Positions 11,885 through 24,100 of a DNA stretch of 64,000 nucleotides are shown here, piece by piece (position 1 is the stretch's first letter; the number at the start of each line of letters is the position of its first letter). Under the pieces are notes generated by a model. That model was not told the origin of the DNA. It searched no databases and saw only the letters and a list, made by a program, of their open reading frames with translations. Position numbers and translations under genes: made by a program. The stretch is taken from the NCBI GenBank assembly GCA_022749755.1, contig CM040441.1, positions 23,623,475 through 23,687,474 of the forward strand, given 5' to 3'. The stretch comes from Azadirachta indica (Eukaryota > Streptophyta > Magnoliopsida > Sapindales > Meliaceae).

Positions 11885-12135
11885 AACAAAGACAGAGCTC
11901 CCTTAAGGCCTGAGGGGACCTTAGTCCCTTAGGGCCCAAATTCTTCAAAAAATTTTACAATAATATTTATAGTTTTGACCTACTTTTTAAGTTTATATAT
12001 AGTTTGCTCTTTAAAACTTTACAAAGTTATTGATTTGCTGTTAATTTATTAATTATTTTAAAAACTGTTAACTAACTAACTTTATTTTTTAAACGTTTTG
12101 GCCTTCTAGTTATCTCTTTCTCACTCCACCCCTAA
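11885..12135. mobile_element. short non-autonomous DNA element (tentative)
   Basis: This 250-bp segment starts 'cagagctcccttaaggcc' and ends 'cactccaccccta'. That resembles plant hAT-like repeats whose ends read as inverted 'gagcc...ggctc' motifs. No target duplication was verified. Confidence 0.3.
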
Positions 12136-12298
12136 TTTTAAGTATTTTAACATTTTCTTATGATTCATTTTTAAATTATAAATATACTTTATTTGCTTGT
12201 CATTCTGGGGAAACATCATCAAGTTTGTCCAAAAGCTTAAGAGTACACTGAACATTTCAAAAATTTTCTTCAAACAATTAAAAAGTATATATAATACA

Positions 12299-12324
12299 TA
12301 CACACACACATATATATATATATA
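12299..12324. repeat. (CA)n(TA)n microsatellite
   Basis: Run of CA followed by TA dinucleotides. The 77-codon minus-strand frame over it is spurious. The AT-rich interval 12136-14200 otherwise holds only another similar microsatellite near 12980. Confidence 0.9.
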
Positions 12325-12978
12325 TGTTTGTATGCATGTATGGACTTGATACAACTTCTCTTTTTTAAGTTTTAATACTACTTTTTGTACGATATTAAAG
12401 AGATTACAAATTAAATTGCCACGATATCTACCACTTTTGAAGAAAGTAGTAACTTATAATATACACATGAGAATAATGTTATCTATTAAGTATTTTAAAA
12501 TTTTAAAATATTTATTTATTTAAATTAAGAAAGTAAAATTGTAATTTACTTGAATTTAATTTTATATCATATTTGTAATTATAAAATATAGTCACTTTCA
12601 TACACACTTAATGATAAATTATCTACATCCGACTTACCATCCACATAATAATGAATTTGGTGAGCCTCATGGGATGTGAGCTTGGCATAAATAATTCGTC
12701 ATTAGGTGTGCATAGAAGTGATTATAATTTATAATTATAAACAAAATTAAAATTAAATTCAACTAAATTATAATTTTAATTTCTTACTTTAAATAAATAA
12801 TTATTTTAAATTTCTAAAATACTAAATAAAAATATTATTCTTATTATGCATCTTATAAGTTGTCTTCTTATCACTATTTCGATCAAAATAAATAGATAAC
12901 ATAATAATTCGATTTGTATCTTACAAAATGTAGTAATAAAAATTAAAAATAAAATTTGTAACAAGTTTAAAGTGACAT

Positions 12979-13007
12979 ACACACACATATATATATGTAT
13001 GTATGTA
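12979..13007. repeat. (CA)n(TA)n(TATG)n microsatellite
   Basis: Short compound simple repeat. No coding sequence is nearby. Confidence 0.85.
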
Positions 13008-14214
13008 TCTATTGTGTGAAAAAGAAAATTGATAAATATGTCATACTCTTAAACATTTGGATAAACTTAATTATAACTATCAAAATGATAAATAAATAAA
13101 AATATTTGCAATTATATAATGAATATTAAAAAATTTAAATATTTATTATCAAGAAAAAGCGAATTGCTTTTCCAACTATTCTCTACATACTCATTTGCTT
13201 GATTTGGAATATAAAGTAATTAAAATCTATTTAGATTAAATTGTTCATAAGTATTTGAATCTGTGATCATAAATTCAAAATCTATTAAGTGTCTTCTTTC
13301 TTTAACATACATTGCAAATAATGAAGTACAATTTTTAATGTAAGAGTTTTAAATTTAGTTTCTATCTTTTTCTTATTATTTACTATCCAAAATTTATCTA
13401 ATTGCAAGCTTCCGCACATACGATTTTTAATAATTTCTCATTCAAAATTCTAACTCAAGTACACTCAGCTAAAAGGATAAAGTTACAATAGGCTTTACCA
13501 AGTAATTATGTCCATTGGCAGATATCTCGGATAGATTTCAAAACCAAACATCTTAGTCTACCCACCCAAAGGGACATTATTCTCCACAGCCTTACTTACA
13601 CACGTTAACCATAAAAACACTATGCAAGCTAAGCGAAGGAAAATTATACGCTAAGGAACGTTACTCTCCACTCCAATATAAAATGCAAGGTAATTAAGCT
13701 AATTATACGCTAAGAAAATTACATAATACTAAAAATAATAGGTAAGCTAAACTAAGGAACATTATGCTTGACGCCTTTAATCAAACTCAAATGATTATTA
13801 TACACCTTTCATTCCGTCTGTGTTCCATCAAAAGCCTAGGACTTTAAAGGCATTGGGAGATGGTCTAAATTTCAGTAGCAAAGTCACAACACAAATTAAA
13901 TAATCAGTTTTAATTTACCTAAATATTAATTAGTTAGATACGAGGAAGACTAAGTAGGAGATATCACAAAACTGCAAACTTAGGTAAAAATGAAAGAATT
14001 AGCAATGATTAGGATTAAGATACTTAAGAGGTTAAACCCAACCAGATCTCCCAATTCATTGGATACTAATCTACGCAGATTCATATTTTCATACTTGATC
14101 ATACCTACATATTCTCCTGATACAAACAAATATGAAAAGCATTCTTACCCATTGCTTTGTTAAAGATGTCCTTTGCTACACGATTCAACAAAGATTCATT
14201 GAAGTTTAAAAAAA

Positions 14215-14773
14215 TCAAACAATGGTTTTGATACTAAATCTAAAGACAAAACTTAAAAAAACACACACATGCTCATAAAGCTGACTACCAAGCTTCTCAT
14301 TAGAATTTGTAACTCGCAATTTGTCCAACTCCTTTGAGCCAACCGCACCGTCTCCAAATAGTGCATAAGAATATGAAAATTGCAATTCATCAACCCAAAC
14401 AGAATTCCAAAATAAAAAGCTTACCAGGTATAACTCCTTCATTCAATGCAGACTTGAAAGCATGTACAACATTACATACTCCTATAATTTTTGAGCAATT
14501 CTTCTACACTTCTATCTCCACTAACCTTGCACCAAAACAGCCTCATCAAAATATGTTTTCAATAACAGCTTTGGCCTACGAATACTCAATTCCAAACACC
14601 TGAACCTTAAAAAGAACTGCAGCACGAGAAGATATACAGACCTCTCTTCTAATGTCTCCATTTCCGAGCATGAAATGCACCTTCTGATTGTGGATCTCAA
14701 CTGTAACACAATCAAAGGAATATGTCAAATAACTAATAAACACAATGGATAGGAATAACACAGCCCACGCCAC
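14215..14773 (-). other. unidentified minus-strand open segments
   Basis: Two stretches read like diverged exons on the minus strand. One is 14576-14773, containing VEIHNQKVHFMLGNGDIRRE and a plausible acceptor 'tgtgttacag' just before it at about 14698. The other is 14215-14442, containing KLRVTNSNEKLGSQLYEH. Base composition is less AT-rich than the surroundings. I do not recognise the family and cannot join the segments into one frame. They may be exon remnants of an ordinary gene. I cannot exclude chance. Confidence 0.25.
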
Positions 14774-15261
14774 ATATCATTACTATAATTCTGTTGTTAC
14801 TATTAAAGATATTAATGGTGAGTTGTTGGTTGTTGGGAGTTGGTAGTTAGGAGTTAGGAGTTGTATTAATGTTCTGCATTTTCATTATTATTTTGAAATA
14901 AAACATTAATATAATATTTCAGGGAATCCGCTAATTACCCATACATTGAAATTATATGCTTTTTCTTAGTGGGTTTCTGCAGAAGCACTCAAGAAACTTG
15001 GGGTAAAAACTTCAACGCCCTACTAGCCTTCATACGTGAATTTTATTTGGCATGGTCTTCAATCAGGGTGATATTTATCAATTTGATCATTTATAGATTA
15101 GTGTGTGTCTTAAATTCTTTCTACCAACCCTCTGTCTATGTCTATAAAAGTGTTAACTTTATTAGCTTAGGTGTTGAAGACGCTTCGCCTTAATTGTGAA
15201 AAGTGAGCTCAACATCCAAGTCTCATTTTGATATGGGAGTATCTCGTATTTATAAAAGGTG

Positions 15262-15361
15262 NNNNNNNNNNNNNNNNNNNNNNNNNNNNNNNNNNNNNNN
15301 NNNNNNNNNNNNNNNNNNNNNNNNNNNNNNNNNNNNNNNNNNNNNNNNNNNNNNNNNNNNN
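15262..15361. other. assembly gap (100 N)
   Basis: Exactly 100 consecutive N, a typical scaffold gap of unknown true size. It cuts the LRR pseudogene on the minus strand. Confidence 0.99.
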
Positions 15362-15734
15362 TATACCTCAAATCAAGAAAATAAAGCTTTATAAGGTTGT
15401 CGATCTTTGATGAAATGGGACAACTAAGCCTATTATTAGAGAGATCTAGAATTGCAAGATTTAAGAATTGTCCAAATGTGATCGGTATTTGCCCAGAGAG
15501 GAGATTTGAGGAAAGATTTAGCTAATTCAGTCTTGTTATACTTCCTCTTTCTGGAGGAATCGAGCCATTGAGTTGGTTAGAAGAGAGGAATAAATAAGTC
15601 AAATTATTAAGTGTCCTGGAGTTAGAAGGCAGATATCCTGTTAGATTATTACTTGCCAGAAGCAGAAAGGCTTCCAATTTTTGGTGGAATTGCACCTGTG
15701 ATTGAATAATATATATATATATATATATATCTAT

Positions 15735-15791
<57 letters not shown>

Positions 15792-16325
15792 TAAAAATGT
15801 CCATTAATAAAATATTTATTAACTAATAAATATGTTTCAATGAAGTTTGCAAATCATTTGTAAGATTAATTAGAATCAAAACTGAGAAATTCAAGAAAGC
15901 AAGCAAATAATTTCACATGAAATTGTAACTCACCTCTAAGATTATTGTCATTTAGATTACGAAATTTGAGTTTTAAAAGAGCACCAATTTATGATGGAAT
16001 GCTTCCAAAAAATTTATTTGACTCAAGATCCAAATATTCCCGATTCTAAAAGCAAGAGAAGTTGACTCGGCCAAGCTCCCGTCCTGTTCTATTTCCATGT
16101 AAGTCTATTTTAGTGATACTTTCAGTCGAATTGCAAGTGATACCATTCCAACCACAATGATTTTGAAGAGTTGCTACTAATAATATTGTTGCTCCACCAA
16201 CCACTTCTAACCAAAGCTTCCCTTTTTAATTCAGGTATAGCAGAAACACGGCGTAAAAATAAAAGACAAATAGCAGATGTCAACACCAATCTTGAATAAA
16301 TATTGGAGAATTCACTAGTCTCCAT
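15362..16325 (-). pseudogene. LRR receptor-like kinase pseudogene with intron
   Basis: The N-terminus starts at the ATG whose codon ends at 16325. A signal peptide (LVLTSAICLLFL...SA) is followed by an LRR N-terminal cap (ELKREALVRSGWW, then SSNSS) and LRRs. A clear intron lies at 15696-15933 (minus-strand donor GTGAGT, acceptor CACAG). Joining the exons reads NNLRGAIPPKIGSLSA, which restores a proper LRR. Downstream LRRs (NNLTGYLPS, SNQLNGSIPPERGS, SNLLSGQIPITFG) run into the assembly gap at 15361. There are stops within the LRRs (after FFGSIPS, and after GSLSASGK) and a frame change, so the gene is broken. No kinase domain is visible beyond the gap, where 14970-15260 looks non-coding. Confidence 0.8.
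15706..15789. repeat. (TA)n(GA)n microsatellite inside the LRR intron
   Basis: About 24 bp of TA followed by about 55 bp of GA repeats. It lies wholly within the intron of the minus-strand LRR pseudogene. Confidence 0.95.
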
Positions 16326-17057
16326 GATTTAAGATTATTCTCTTTTTTCCTGCAGCAATGTGAGTTAAATTCTCCACTTATTGGAAGCACTTGTGGAGCT
16401 TTAATGTTGAGAAAAGCACATATAATCCAAGTCTTCGCCCTTTTTTGAAGTCAATGATTAAGATTAACTCATAACACATTTTCTTTTGTGTCTTGAAGGA
16501 CTTTGTTTTACATACCCACTTTTCTTACTGAATAAAATTTGATGATGCAAAGAATAATATTAGAAAAGTCATAAGCTAAGGATATGCATTATTGCAATGT
16601 TCTTGAAGAAAATTCTTGCCCTTATAAGACAATGTCATGGTACAAAACAAATTTAGGACAATTTTTCCTTCAAGATATAGTAACGTTGATTTGACAGAGT
16701 GTATTTTTAAATATAGAATCATAGAACAAAATAAAAAAAATATTATTCTGTAATAAAATTTTGGAAAGTGATGGGAGATGAAGAAAGGCTAACAATATTT
16801 TTTTGCCCATCCTTTATTCTAATATAAGGTCCCCATTTATAGAAATACATGTACCTTTCATTTGGTATATATCTCCATCTATAATACCATTTTGTTTATG
16901 TGACTCCTGTTATATACAATTCCTTGTATTAAAGATTATTGCTCCTAGTACTTTTATGCCCTTATGAATCATATTTTTAAGCCTTTCATTGCAAAGTTTG
17001 TTGTTGTATATTTTAATGACATTCTTAGGTATAGCAAGGATGAGACACAAACTTGCA

Positions 17058-18508
17058 GCATCTTCACATGGTTTTTAGCACATTACGAGAGTAAAAATTA
17101 TATGCAAATTTGAAGAAGTGCAGCTTCCTTATTGATAGCCTAATCTTTCTAGGCTATGTGGTGTCTAGCAAAGGAATTCAGATGGATCCAAAAAAGGGAG
17201 AAGCTATTTTATCTTGGCCAACACCTTTAATTCTTCATAACATTTAAAGCTTCCATGGATTAGCATCATTTTATTGGCAATTCATTAAAGGTTTCAGCAC
17301 CATCATTGCTTCTATCAGTGAATGTTTGAAAGCTAATTCATTCAAGTGGACAAGTGAAGCACAAAGGAGTTTTGAAGAAAAAGGTAACTGAAGCCCCTAT
17401 ACTTGCACTTCTAGATATCAACAAAACTTTTCAAGTTAAATGTGATGCTTCTAGCGTTGGAATTATAGCTATTCTAAGTCAGGAGGGTAGACCCATCGCT
17501 TTCTTTAGCGAAAAGCTGAATGAAGCAAAGCAGAAATATTCAACTTATGACAATGAGTTCTATGCTATTTGTAGAGCTTTGGAACATTGGAATCAATACC
17601 TCTTATTGCAACCATTTGTTTTATATTCTCATCATGAAGCTTTGAAATTAATCAATAACTAGCAAAGAAATAAAGATTCTGTCATGGTGGCAGTGGAAAG
17701 ATTTCTAAAATGGTTCATTTTATTCTATGCAACAAAGCAGCAGATGCTTCAAATGTGGCTGATTTATATTTCAAAGAGATAGTGAAACCACATAGTATTC
17801 CAAAAACCATCATTCCAAATTGAGATTCCAAATTTCTGAGTCACTGTTGGCAAACACTATAGAGAAAACTTGACACCAGTCTCAATTTTAGGTTTTTTCA
17901 TCATCCTCAAGTTAATGGTCAAATAGAAGTCACAAATCAAAGTTTGGGAAATCTTTTACGAAGTTATGTTGGTAGGAACATCCAACAATGGGATATTATT
18001 TTGCCTCAACTTGAATCTACTTATAATCGATCGACTATTCAATTTACTGGTAAAAGCCCATTTTAGATTGTTCACAACAAAATCCTATTAGTCCGATGGA
18101 CTTAGCCTTACTTCTAAGTCATCGATATTTTAGTGGAGATGTCGAAGAAAAGGGTAAGAGTATCAAAAGGTTTCATGAGCAGGTTTGTGACAGAATTCTG
18201 AAATAAAATGAGAAATATTGACTTACTGTAAATAAGCATCGTAAGCATATAGAGTTCAAAGAACGAGATTTAGTTTGGGTACATCTTCAAAAGCACGTTT
18301 TTGACTTGAAAAATATGCTAAACTCAAGTCTAAAGCTGATGGACCATTTAAGGTATTACAACATATTGGAGAAAATGCTTACAAGATTGAGTTACCAGAA
18401 AGTTATAGTGTCTCCTTTACATTCAACATTTAGGATTTATCTCTATACTATGAAGATCAAAACCATATAGAGTCAAGATCAAGTCAGTCTTTTTCAACCA
18501 AGGGAGAT
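17058..18508 (+). pseudogene. Ty3/gypsy pol remnant (gypsy-A): RT end, RNase H, integrase
   Basis: Degenerate Ty3/gypsy polyprotein. From 17058 the thumb end of reverse transcriptase can be read (LYANLKKCSFLIDSLIFLGY, WPTPL). RNase H follows in the open piece 17354-17662 (FQVKCDASSVGI, PIAFFSEKLNEA, YSTYDNEFYAICRALEHW). Near 17680 the reading passes directly from RNase H to the integrase core (ERFLKWFILF then, in another frame, NKAADASNVADLYFKEIV). RNase H's C-terminal part and the integrase zinc region are therefore deleted. The integrase core continues with HHPQVNGQIEVTNQSLGNLL and ends with a GPFKVLQHIGENAYKIELP tail near 18400. No chromodomain is seen. Everything 5' of 17058 (gag, protease, most RT, 5' LTR) is absent. 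Confidence 0.88.
18499..18508 (+). other. polypurine tract of gypsy-A
   Basis: 'caagggagat' directly precedes the TG that starts the inferred 3' LTR. This is the standard gypsy arrangement. Confidence 0.6.
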
Positions 18509-19222
18509 TGATATAGAGTGTCCGAACATCAAGAGCAGAATTTAAGTACTAATAAATTCAAAAATATTACACTAATTTACTAACTTGTGAAGACACCATC
18601 ATAGGGGTAATTTCAAATTTTAAATTGTATTCATTGGAAGGTAACTTTTGAATATAGTTGGCATTTCCAGAAAGATGGACAAGTAAGCTTTCTAACTAAT
18701 TTTATGGCTTTCAATTTAGAGTTCTCTAAAGAACCTTTGACACTTTTTCACAACCTGTTCATTTTCAAGACAAAATTCTATATGCACGGATTTTAAAGAT
18801 ATTTTAGCTTAAAGTCAATGTGTTTTATTTAATTTCCAGATGTTAGAAGATTTGGTGAGATGTAATTCAAAATCTTACTTGTTTTGGTTTATTTTCAAAG
18901 AGTTTTAAATGTTTTATATTAGTTTGTCAATGTTAAGTGTTGGTTGATGGCCTATCCATTGAAATTTTCTAGTGGTTATAGGCTTAGCCTTTGATATTTT
19001 CTCCTTGTAAAAACCTATATAAAAATCTTAAGTATGTAATTCTAAAATCAAGTTGTTTTGAGTTGAGTTTAATAAAATTTTGATATTTTAAACTCTATAT
19101 CTCTTAGAGAATTTTTATAGAGTGGTGAGTATTATTTTTTGAAGTTCTACACCTTTGGTAGCAACTTTATGGTAGTGTTTTTGTATCCCTTTAGTTGTTA
19201 TCTTTAGAAAAAGAGCTTATCA
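18509..19222 (+). repeat. 3' LTR of gypsy-A
   Basis: The inferred LTR begins TGATATAGAG right after the purine tract and ends near '...gagcttatca', about 714 bp. It has a TATA-like 'tatataaaa' near 19016 and an A/T-rich polyadenylation-like region. There is no second copy in the window to confirm the ends. The sequence 19223-20074 is non-coding AT-rich DNA, and its last part probably belongs to the 3' region of copia-B. Confidence 0.65.
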
Positions 19223-20079
19223 ACTACTTTTTTAGCTAAACACCTAATTCCCTCACATAAACCCTCATTTTATAGTATCAAAAAAGCTAGGGTTTTCGTT
19301 TAAAAAAAATGGGGGATTTTTTATTTTTGGACGCAAATGATGAAATGGATAATATAAATGTGTTGTATGATGTTTAGGAAATGAAAAATGACTGAAAAAT
19401 GACTGAAAACAAATTTGAAGAAAGTGTTTAGGACAAATAAGGAAGAAAGGCTTTGGGCAGCTTTACATAGGTAAAGAAATCCAAGAATTTCAGTCAATCA
19501 TTTATGACAATTCAGTGGACTGATTTGGTTGATTTGATGGGCCATTTTCCAATATTTGGTCCATTGGTTCGATTTGGCGAAAGCCAAGCAGAATGCTTGC
19601 AATAATTTTGGTTAACCAGTTTGAAAAATGAAGTTGATAGAACCATGAGAAAAATTTTACAATTTTGGTTTCCAGGATTTTTGGCTCTTTCAATGGTTTT
19701 CATCCAAATTGACTATAGTTGATCAATGCTTCGTTTAATAATGGCGAGAAAAACTTATCATGAAGGTGATAAATTTTCTTCCAAAAACCAATGTTATAAA
19801 AATCAAGAAACCAAAACAAATGGAAATCAAAGAAATCACAACGTAACAAATCTGCACAATATATACAAATACAATTCAAGCACTAAATATGAGCCATATT
19901 TAACACAATAAAGCTATGTAATGTAATAGTGATCAAGGTGACTATGTATGAGGTGAGCAAATTTCATGAGTCAAAAAATTCAAGATAAAAAATTTAAACG
20001 AAGTATACAACAAATTATATAAAAAAAAGTATATTGCAAGATGGAAAAACATGAATCAAGGAATAAGTATATGACCTAG

Positions 20080-20358
20080 TGTCACGGGTCTAGCGAAGCG
20101 ACTTATGCGGCAACTTTATAGACCCCTATGTTAAGGGTAAGCTTTGTTAGCACATCACATATCTAATTGGTTTGACTTGCCTTAACCTTATCAGATGGAC
20201 GGTTTCAATCCCCAACCAGTTCAGGCAAGTGTGGTCCAAGTCCTCTTTATATGATAGCGCTTGGGACCCATACCAACTTTACACCATAAAACGTCTAAGT
20301 GCTTGAGTTGTCACACTCTACCCCACATAGCTAGTATGCGATCCCTCGCATCGTAACA
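20080..20358 (-). repeat. TRIM 3' LTR
   Basis: 279 bp, collinear with 20839-21118. The shared order includes 'cccctatgt/cccccatgt', 'cacatatctaa' and 'accataaaa'. Confidence 0.9.
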
Positions 20359-20838
20359 ATTCTGCTTCATTAAAAATCATGCACGCTTTCTTGCATATGA
20401 CCATCTTCAAATATTTCACCAGTTCAATTAGTAGATTGTTGAGGCCCTACCCTGTATACCACTATACTTTAACACACCTATCTTCCCCAGAATCTAGGAA
20501 GACTATTGTAAAGAGAACATAGTAACATCCAATTGTGCGGGCATGCCATCCTCGGGGCAAAGTAGTAGCAACGCTTGGCGTAGATGAGGTGTTATGCAGT
20601 TACCTTTTAAACCACTATGCTCATCTTTCTCTAAGAAGACCTTATACCACAGGACATAATAATATGGTACGAGAACACCCATATTCAGGGTAGCGTGGCA
20701 CAAGTCACATGATAGATACTCTGCTTTCTCTTGCCCAACCAAATGGGCTACTATCTTTAGCCATATTAGTGGATTCCTAGAAGAGTTAGGAATGTAGCGA
20801 GATTTTACAAAAATTCTCATTCCCATTCTAATACCATT

Positions 20839-21118
20839 TGTCATGGGCCCAACGAAGTAACCTATGCAGCACCTTCATTGACCCCCATGTCGAGGATAAA
20901 CCTTGTTAGCGCTTCACATATCTAACTGGTTTTGATCTGTCTCAGCCTCATTAGGTAGATGGCTTTAATCCCCGACCAATTCGGGCAGGGGTGATTTATG
21001 TCCCCTCTACATGATAGCATTTAGAATCAAAGCTCACTTTGCACCATAAAATGTCCAAGTGGTTAAGCTGTCACACCCTAGCACTCCTAACTAGTACGTG
21101 ATCTCTCGTCCAGTGACA
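20839..21118 (-). repeat. TRIM 5' LTR
   Basis: 280 bp, beginning TGTCATGGGCCC on the plus strand and ending GTGACA. The primer site lies immediately below it, with its complement at about 20827-20836. Confidence 0.9.
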
Positions 21119-24100
21119 CCTAGTACAAGAGCCCTAAAATCCCAAGTTCTTGCCTTAGAGAATTGAATCTCTCTTCACCAAAGGGTTTTGTAAAAGTATT
21201 TGCTATTTGTTTTTATATAGGAATGTATTCTATAGCGAAATCTCCTTTTTAAACATGATCTCTAAGAAAATGGTATTGTATCTCTCTATGTTTAGCCCTT
21301 GAGTGGCAAAATAGATTTTTTTGATAAATTAATGGCACTTGTGTTATCATATAATATAAGTGAATGGTCAACAAGAATGCTATAGTCCTTTAGAGTATGT
21401 TGCATCAAAAGTTTTTGAGCACAACAACTACTGGCGGAAATATATTTAGCCTCAAGAGTCAAATGGTAATCTAGTTTTGTTTTTTACTAAACCAAGAGAT
21501 TAAGGAATTACCTAGAAAATGGCAAGTCCCACTAGTGTTTTTCCTATTGAATGTGCATGTTGTGTGAAGTCTTTAGGTATGGCTTTGTTTGACTCCTTAA
21601 GATGCATGTCTTTCATTTCCTTGACAATTTTATCATCAACAATTACTTTCTCCGTAAAGAAAGGGTTAGCTTCATCAAAAGTAACAATCTTGGATTCTGC
21701 AACAACTAGAGATCATTTGTTAAACACTCTATAAGGTCTATTGGTTGTTGAATAGCCAGGAAAAATTCTAACATTGGATTTTCAGTCAAATTTTCCCAAA
21801 TTATCTTTTGTGTTCAAATGAAGCATTTAGAACCAAAAACTTTGAAACGGCCAATGTTGGGTTTTTAAATTTTTCCAAAGCTCATAAAGAGTTTTATCAA
21901 GAGTTGGTCTAATCAACACTCGATTCAAGACATAACAAGCAGTGTTGATAGCGGCAGCCCAAAAATAGTTAGGTAAACCATTGTCACGTAACATTGTCCT
22001 AGTCGTTTCTTAAATTGACCTATTCTTTCTTTCTACTACCCCATTTTGTTGAGGAGTCCTAGGAGATGAAAATTGATACTTAATGTCATACTCATCACAA
22101 AATTTCTTAAAGATAAGATTTTCAAATTCACCACCATGGTCATTCCTAATGCATGCAATAGCGCCCCATTTTTTTCATTTTGAACTCTTTTAGAAAATTT
22201 TGCAAAAGCATGAGTGGCTACATCTTTTGTTTCCAAAAAAGAAATCCATGTGAATCTTGAGAAATCATCAATAATGACAAACACATAATGTTTGCCACCT
22301 TGACTTACAATTCTTGATGGCCCAAATAGGTCCATATGAAGAAGTCATAAAGGTCTAGAAGCTGAAATTTGCATTTTTGACTTGAAGGAGGATTTAACTT
22401 GTTTACCAAATTGACATGAATCAAAAATTTTATCCTTCACAAAATTAATTTTTGGAAGATCATTGACAAGCTCTTTTTTGAGAATTTTTGAAATTAAATC
22501 CATGCTTACATGTCCTAGTCTTCTATGCCACACCAACTATTTTCATGTAATGCAAAAAAACAATTAGCAACATGTGATGCACAAACAACATCAATAGTGT
22601 ACACATTTCTATTTCTAACACCAACAAAGATAATTTTGTCATGAAACATACTTTTGTTCATACAACATATAGGTTCAAAGATGACTTTGTACCCTTTATC
22701 ATACAACTGGCTAACAATTAGAAGATCATGCTTTAAATTGGTAACTAACAAGACATTTTCAATTGAGATAGAATTCTTGTTACCCACATTACCAGAGCCA
22801 ATGATTCTCCCTTTAGAGTTATCCCCAAAAGTGACATGTCCTCCATCTTTAATTTTTATGAAATTTGTGAGTACCGAAATGTCCCTCGTCATATGCCTTG
22901 AACAACCATTATCAAGGAACCATTTTTGGCTCTTTAGAACCTACAGGAGAAAATCATATTGAAGCTTTAGGGACCCAAACTTTCATATGTCATTGGATGT
23001 TAGTCATGGTTCCGTTTGGAACCTAAATCGCGTTGATCCTATATACATTCTTCCTAATAGGACAATTATGACTTAAATGCTCAAAACTATTGCAATAATT
23101 GCAAGATGCCTTTGCTTCAATTTGGAGAGGGTTTGACAAAATAGGTTTTGTAAAGCTTTTGTTTGGTATAGGGTTTGTATCTAGTGCCACCTTTGTCAAA
23201 GATATTATTTTGAGATCGTAGAACTAGTTCTAAATTCTTTTGAACTTTAGTAAGCTTTAGAACTGTTTCATTTAATTTAATTGACTCATTTTTGAGATTT
23301 TCTATTTCTTTAATAATATCTTCCTTCTCCTTTTCAAGGGCAACGTTTAATTCTTTCGATGAAACAAATTCAATAGATAAGCCATTAATTTTCTTCTTGA
23401 AAATTCGACTTTTAGAAATCAACTTTTCAAAATCATCATGCAAATATTCAAAAGCCTCCATCAACTCATCATAAGTATGTTTGGGTTCAAGATCATTTAC
23501 CTCATTATCATTGATGGTCATAAAGCACATGCTGGCGACTTGATTTGTCACATCATCATTAGATGAATTTTCTTCCTCATCATTCCAAGTCGTCTTCATT
23601 ACTTTCTTCTTAAACTTCTTGTATTTGAGAAAAAGGCAACCAACTTTAACATGTCCGGGCTTGTTTCATTCGTAGCAAGTGACTTGATTTTTCTTGCTTC
23701 TTTCCCCTCTACGAATATCTCCCAAGAATTCTTTAAGTTTCCTTCTCCTAAAGTTCTTGTTATTTCTAAGATAACTCTTAAACTTCATTACCATTAGAAA
23801 TATCTCATCATATCATCTTCACTATCTTTTTTATTGCTTTCATGTGTTAATGACTTGAAGGCAATATTTTTCTTCTTTTTGTCCTCATCCACTCGACCAT
23901 TAGAGAGTTTGCCTTCATAGTCCACAAATGAGCCAATTAGATCATCAAGAGAGAGAGTGTTTAAGTCCTTTGCCTCTTTAATTGCCGTCATCTTCGCTCT
24001 TCATTCTTTTGGCAAAGATTTAAAAATCTTTCTCACTTGCTCAATATTGAAGAAAGATTTCCTAAGAGCTTTGACAGAGTTAATGATGTCTGTGAATCTA

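Larger units (their letters stand above)
20080..21118 (-). mobile_element. TRIM (short LTR retrotransposon) with perfect target duplication
   Basis: 1,039-bp element with two LTRs, 20080-20358 and 20839-21118, both TGTCA...(T)ACA, flanked on each side by the exact 5-bp duplication 'cctag' (20075-20079 and 21119-21123). On the minus strand the high-coordinate LTR is followed after two bases by TGGTATTAGA, an initiator-Met-tRNA primer site with one mismatch. That orients the element on the minus strand. The 480-bp interior (20359-20838) codes for nothing recognisable. The 113-codon minus frame at 20503-20844 has no retrotransposon motif. Size and structure match plant TRIM elements. Confidence 0.9.

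Noticed and set aside
12121..12354. 77-codon minus-strand frame
   Set aside because: Half of it is translated (CA)n/(TA)n microsatellite.
17058..18508. Possible endogenous pararetrovirus (reverse transcriptase and RNase H)
   Set aside because: An integrase core and an LTR with a polypurine tract follow in Ty3/gypsy order, so a retrotransposon is the better reading.
20503..20844. 113-codon minus-strand frame inside the TRIM
   Set aside because: No retroelement motif. TRIM interiors are non-coding and the frame overlaps the LTR edge.
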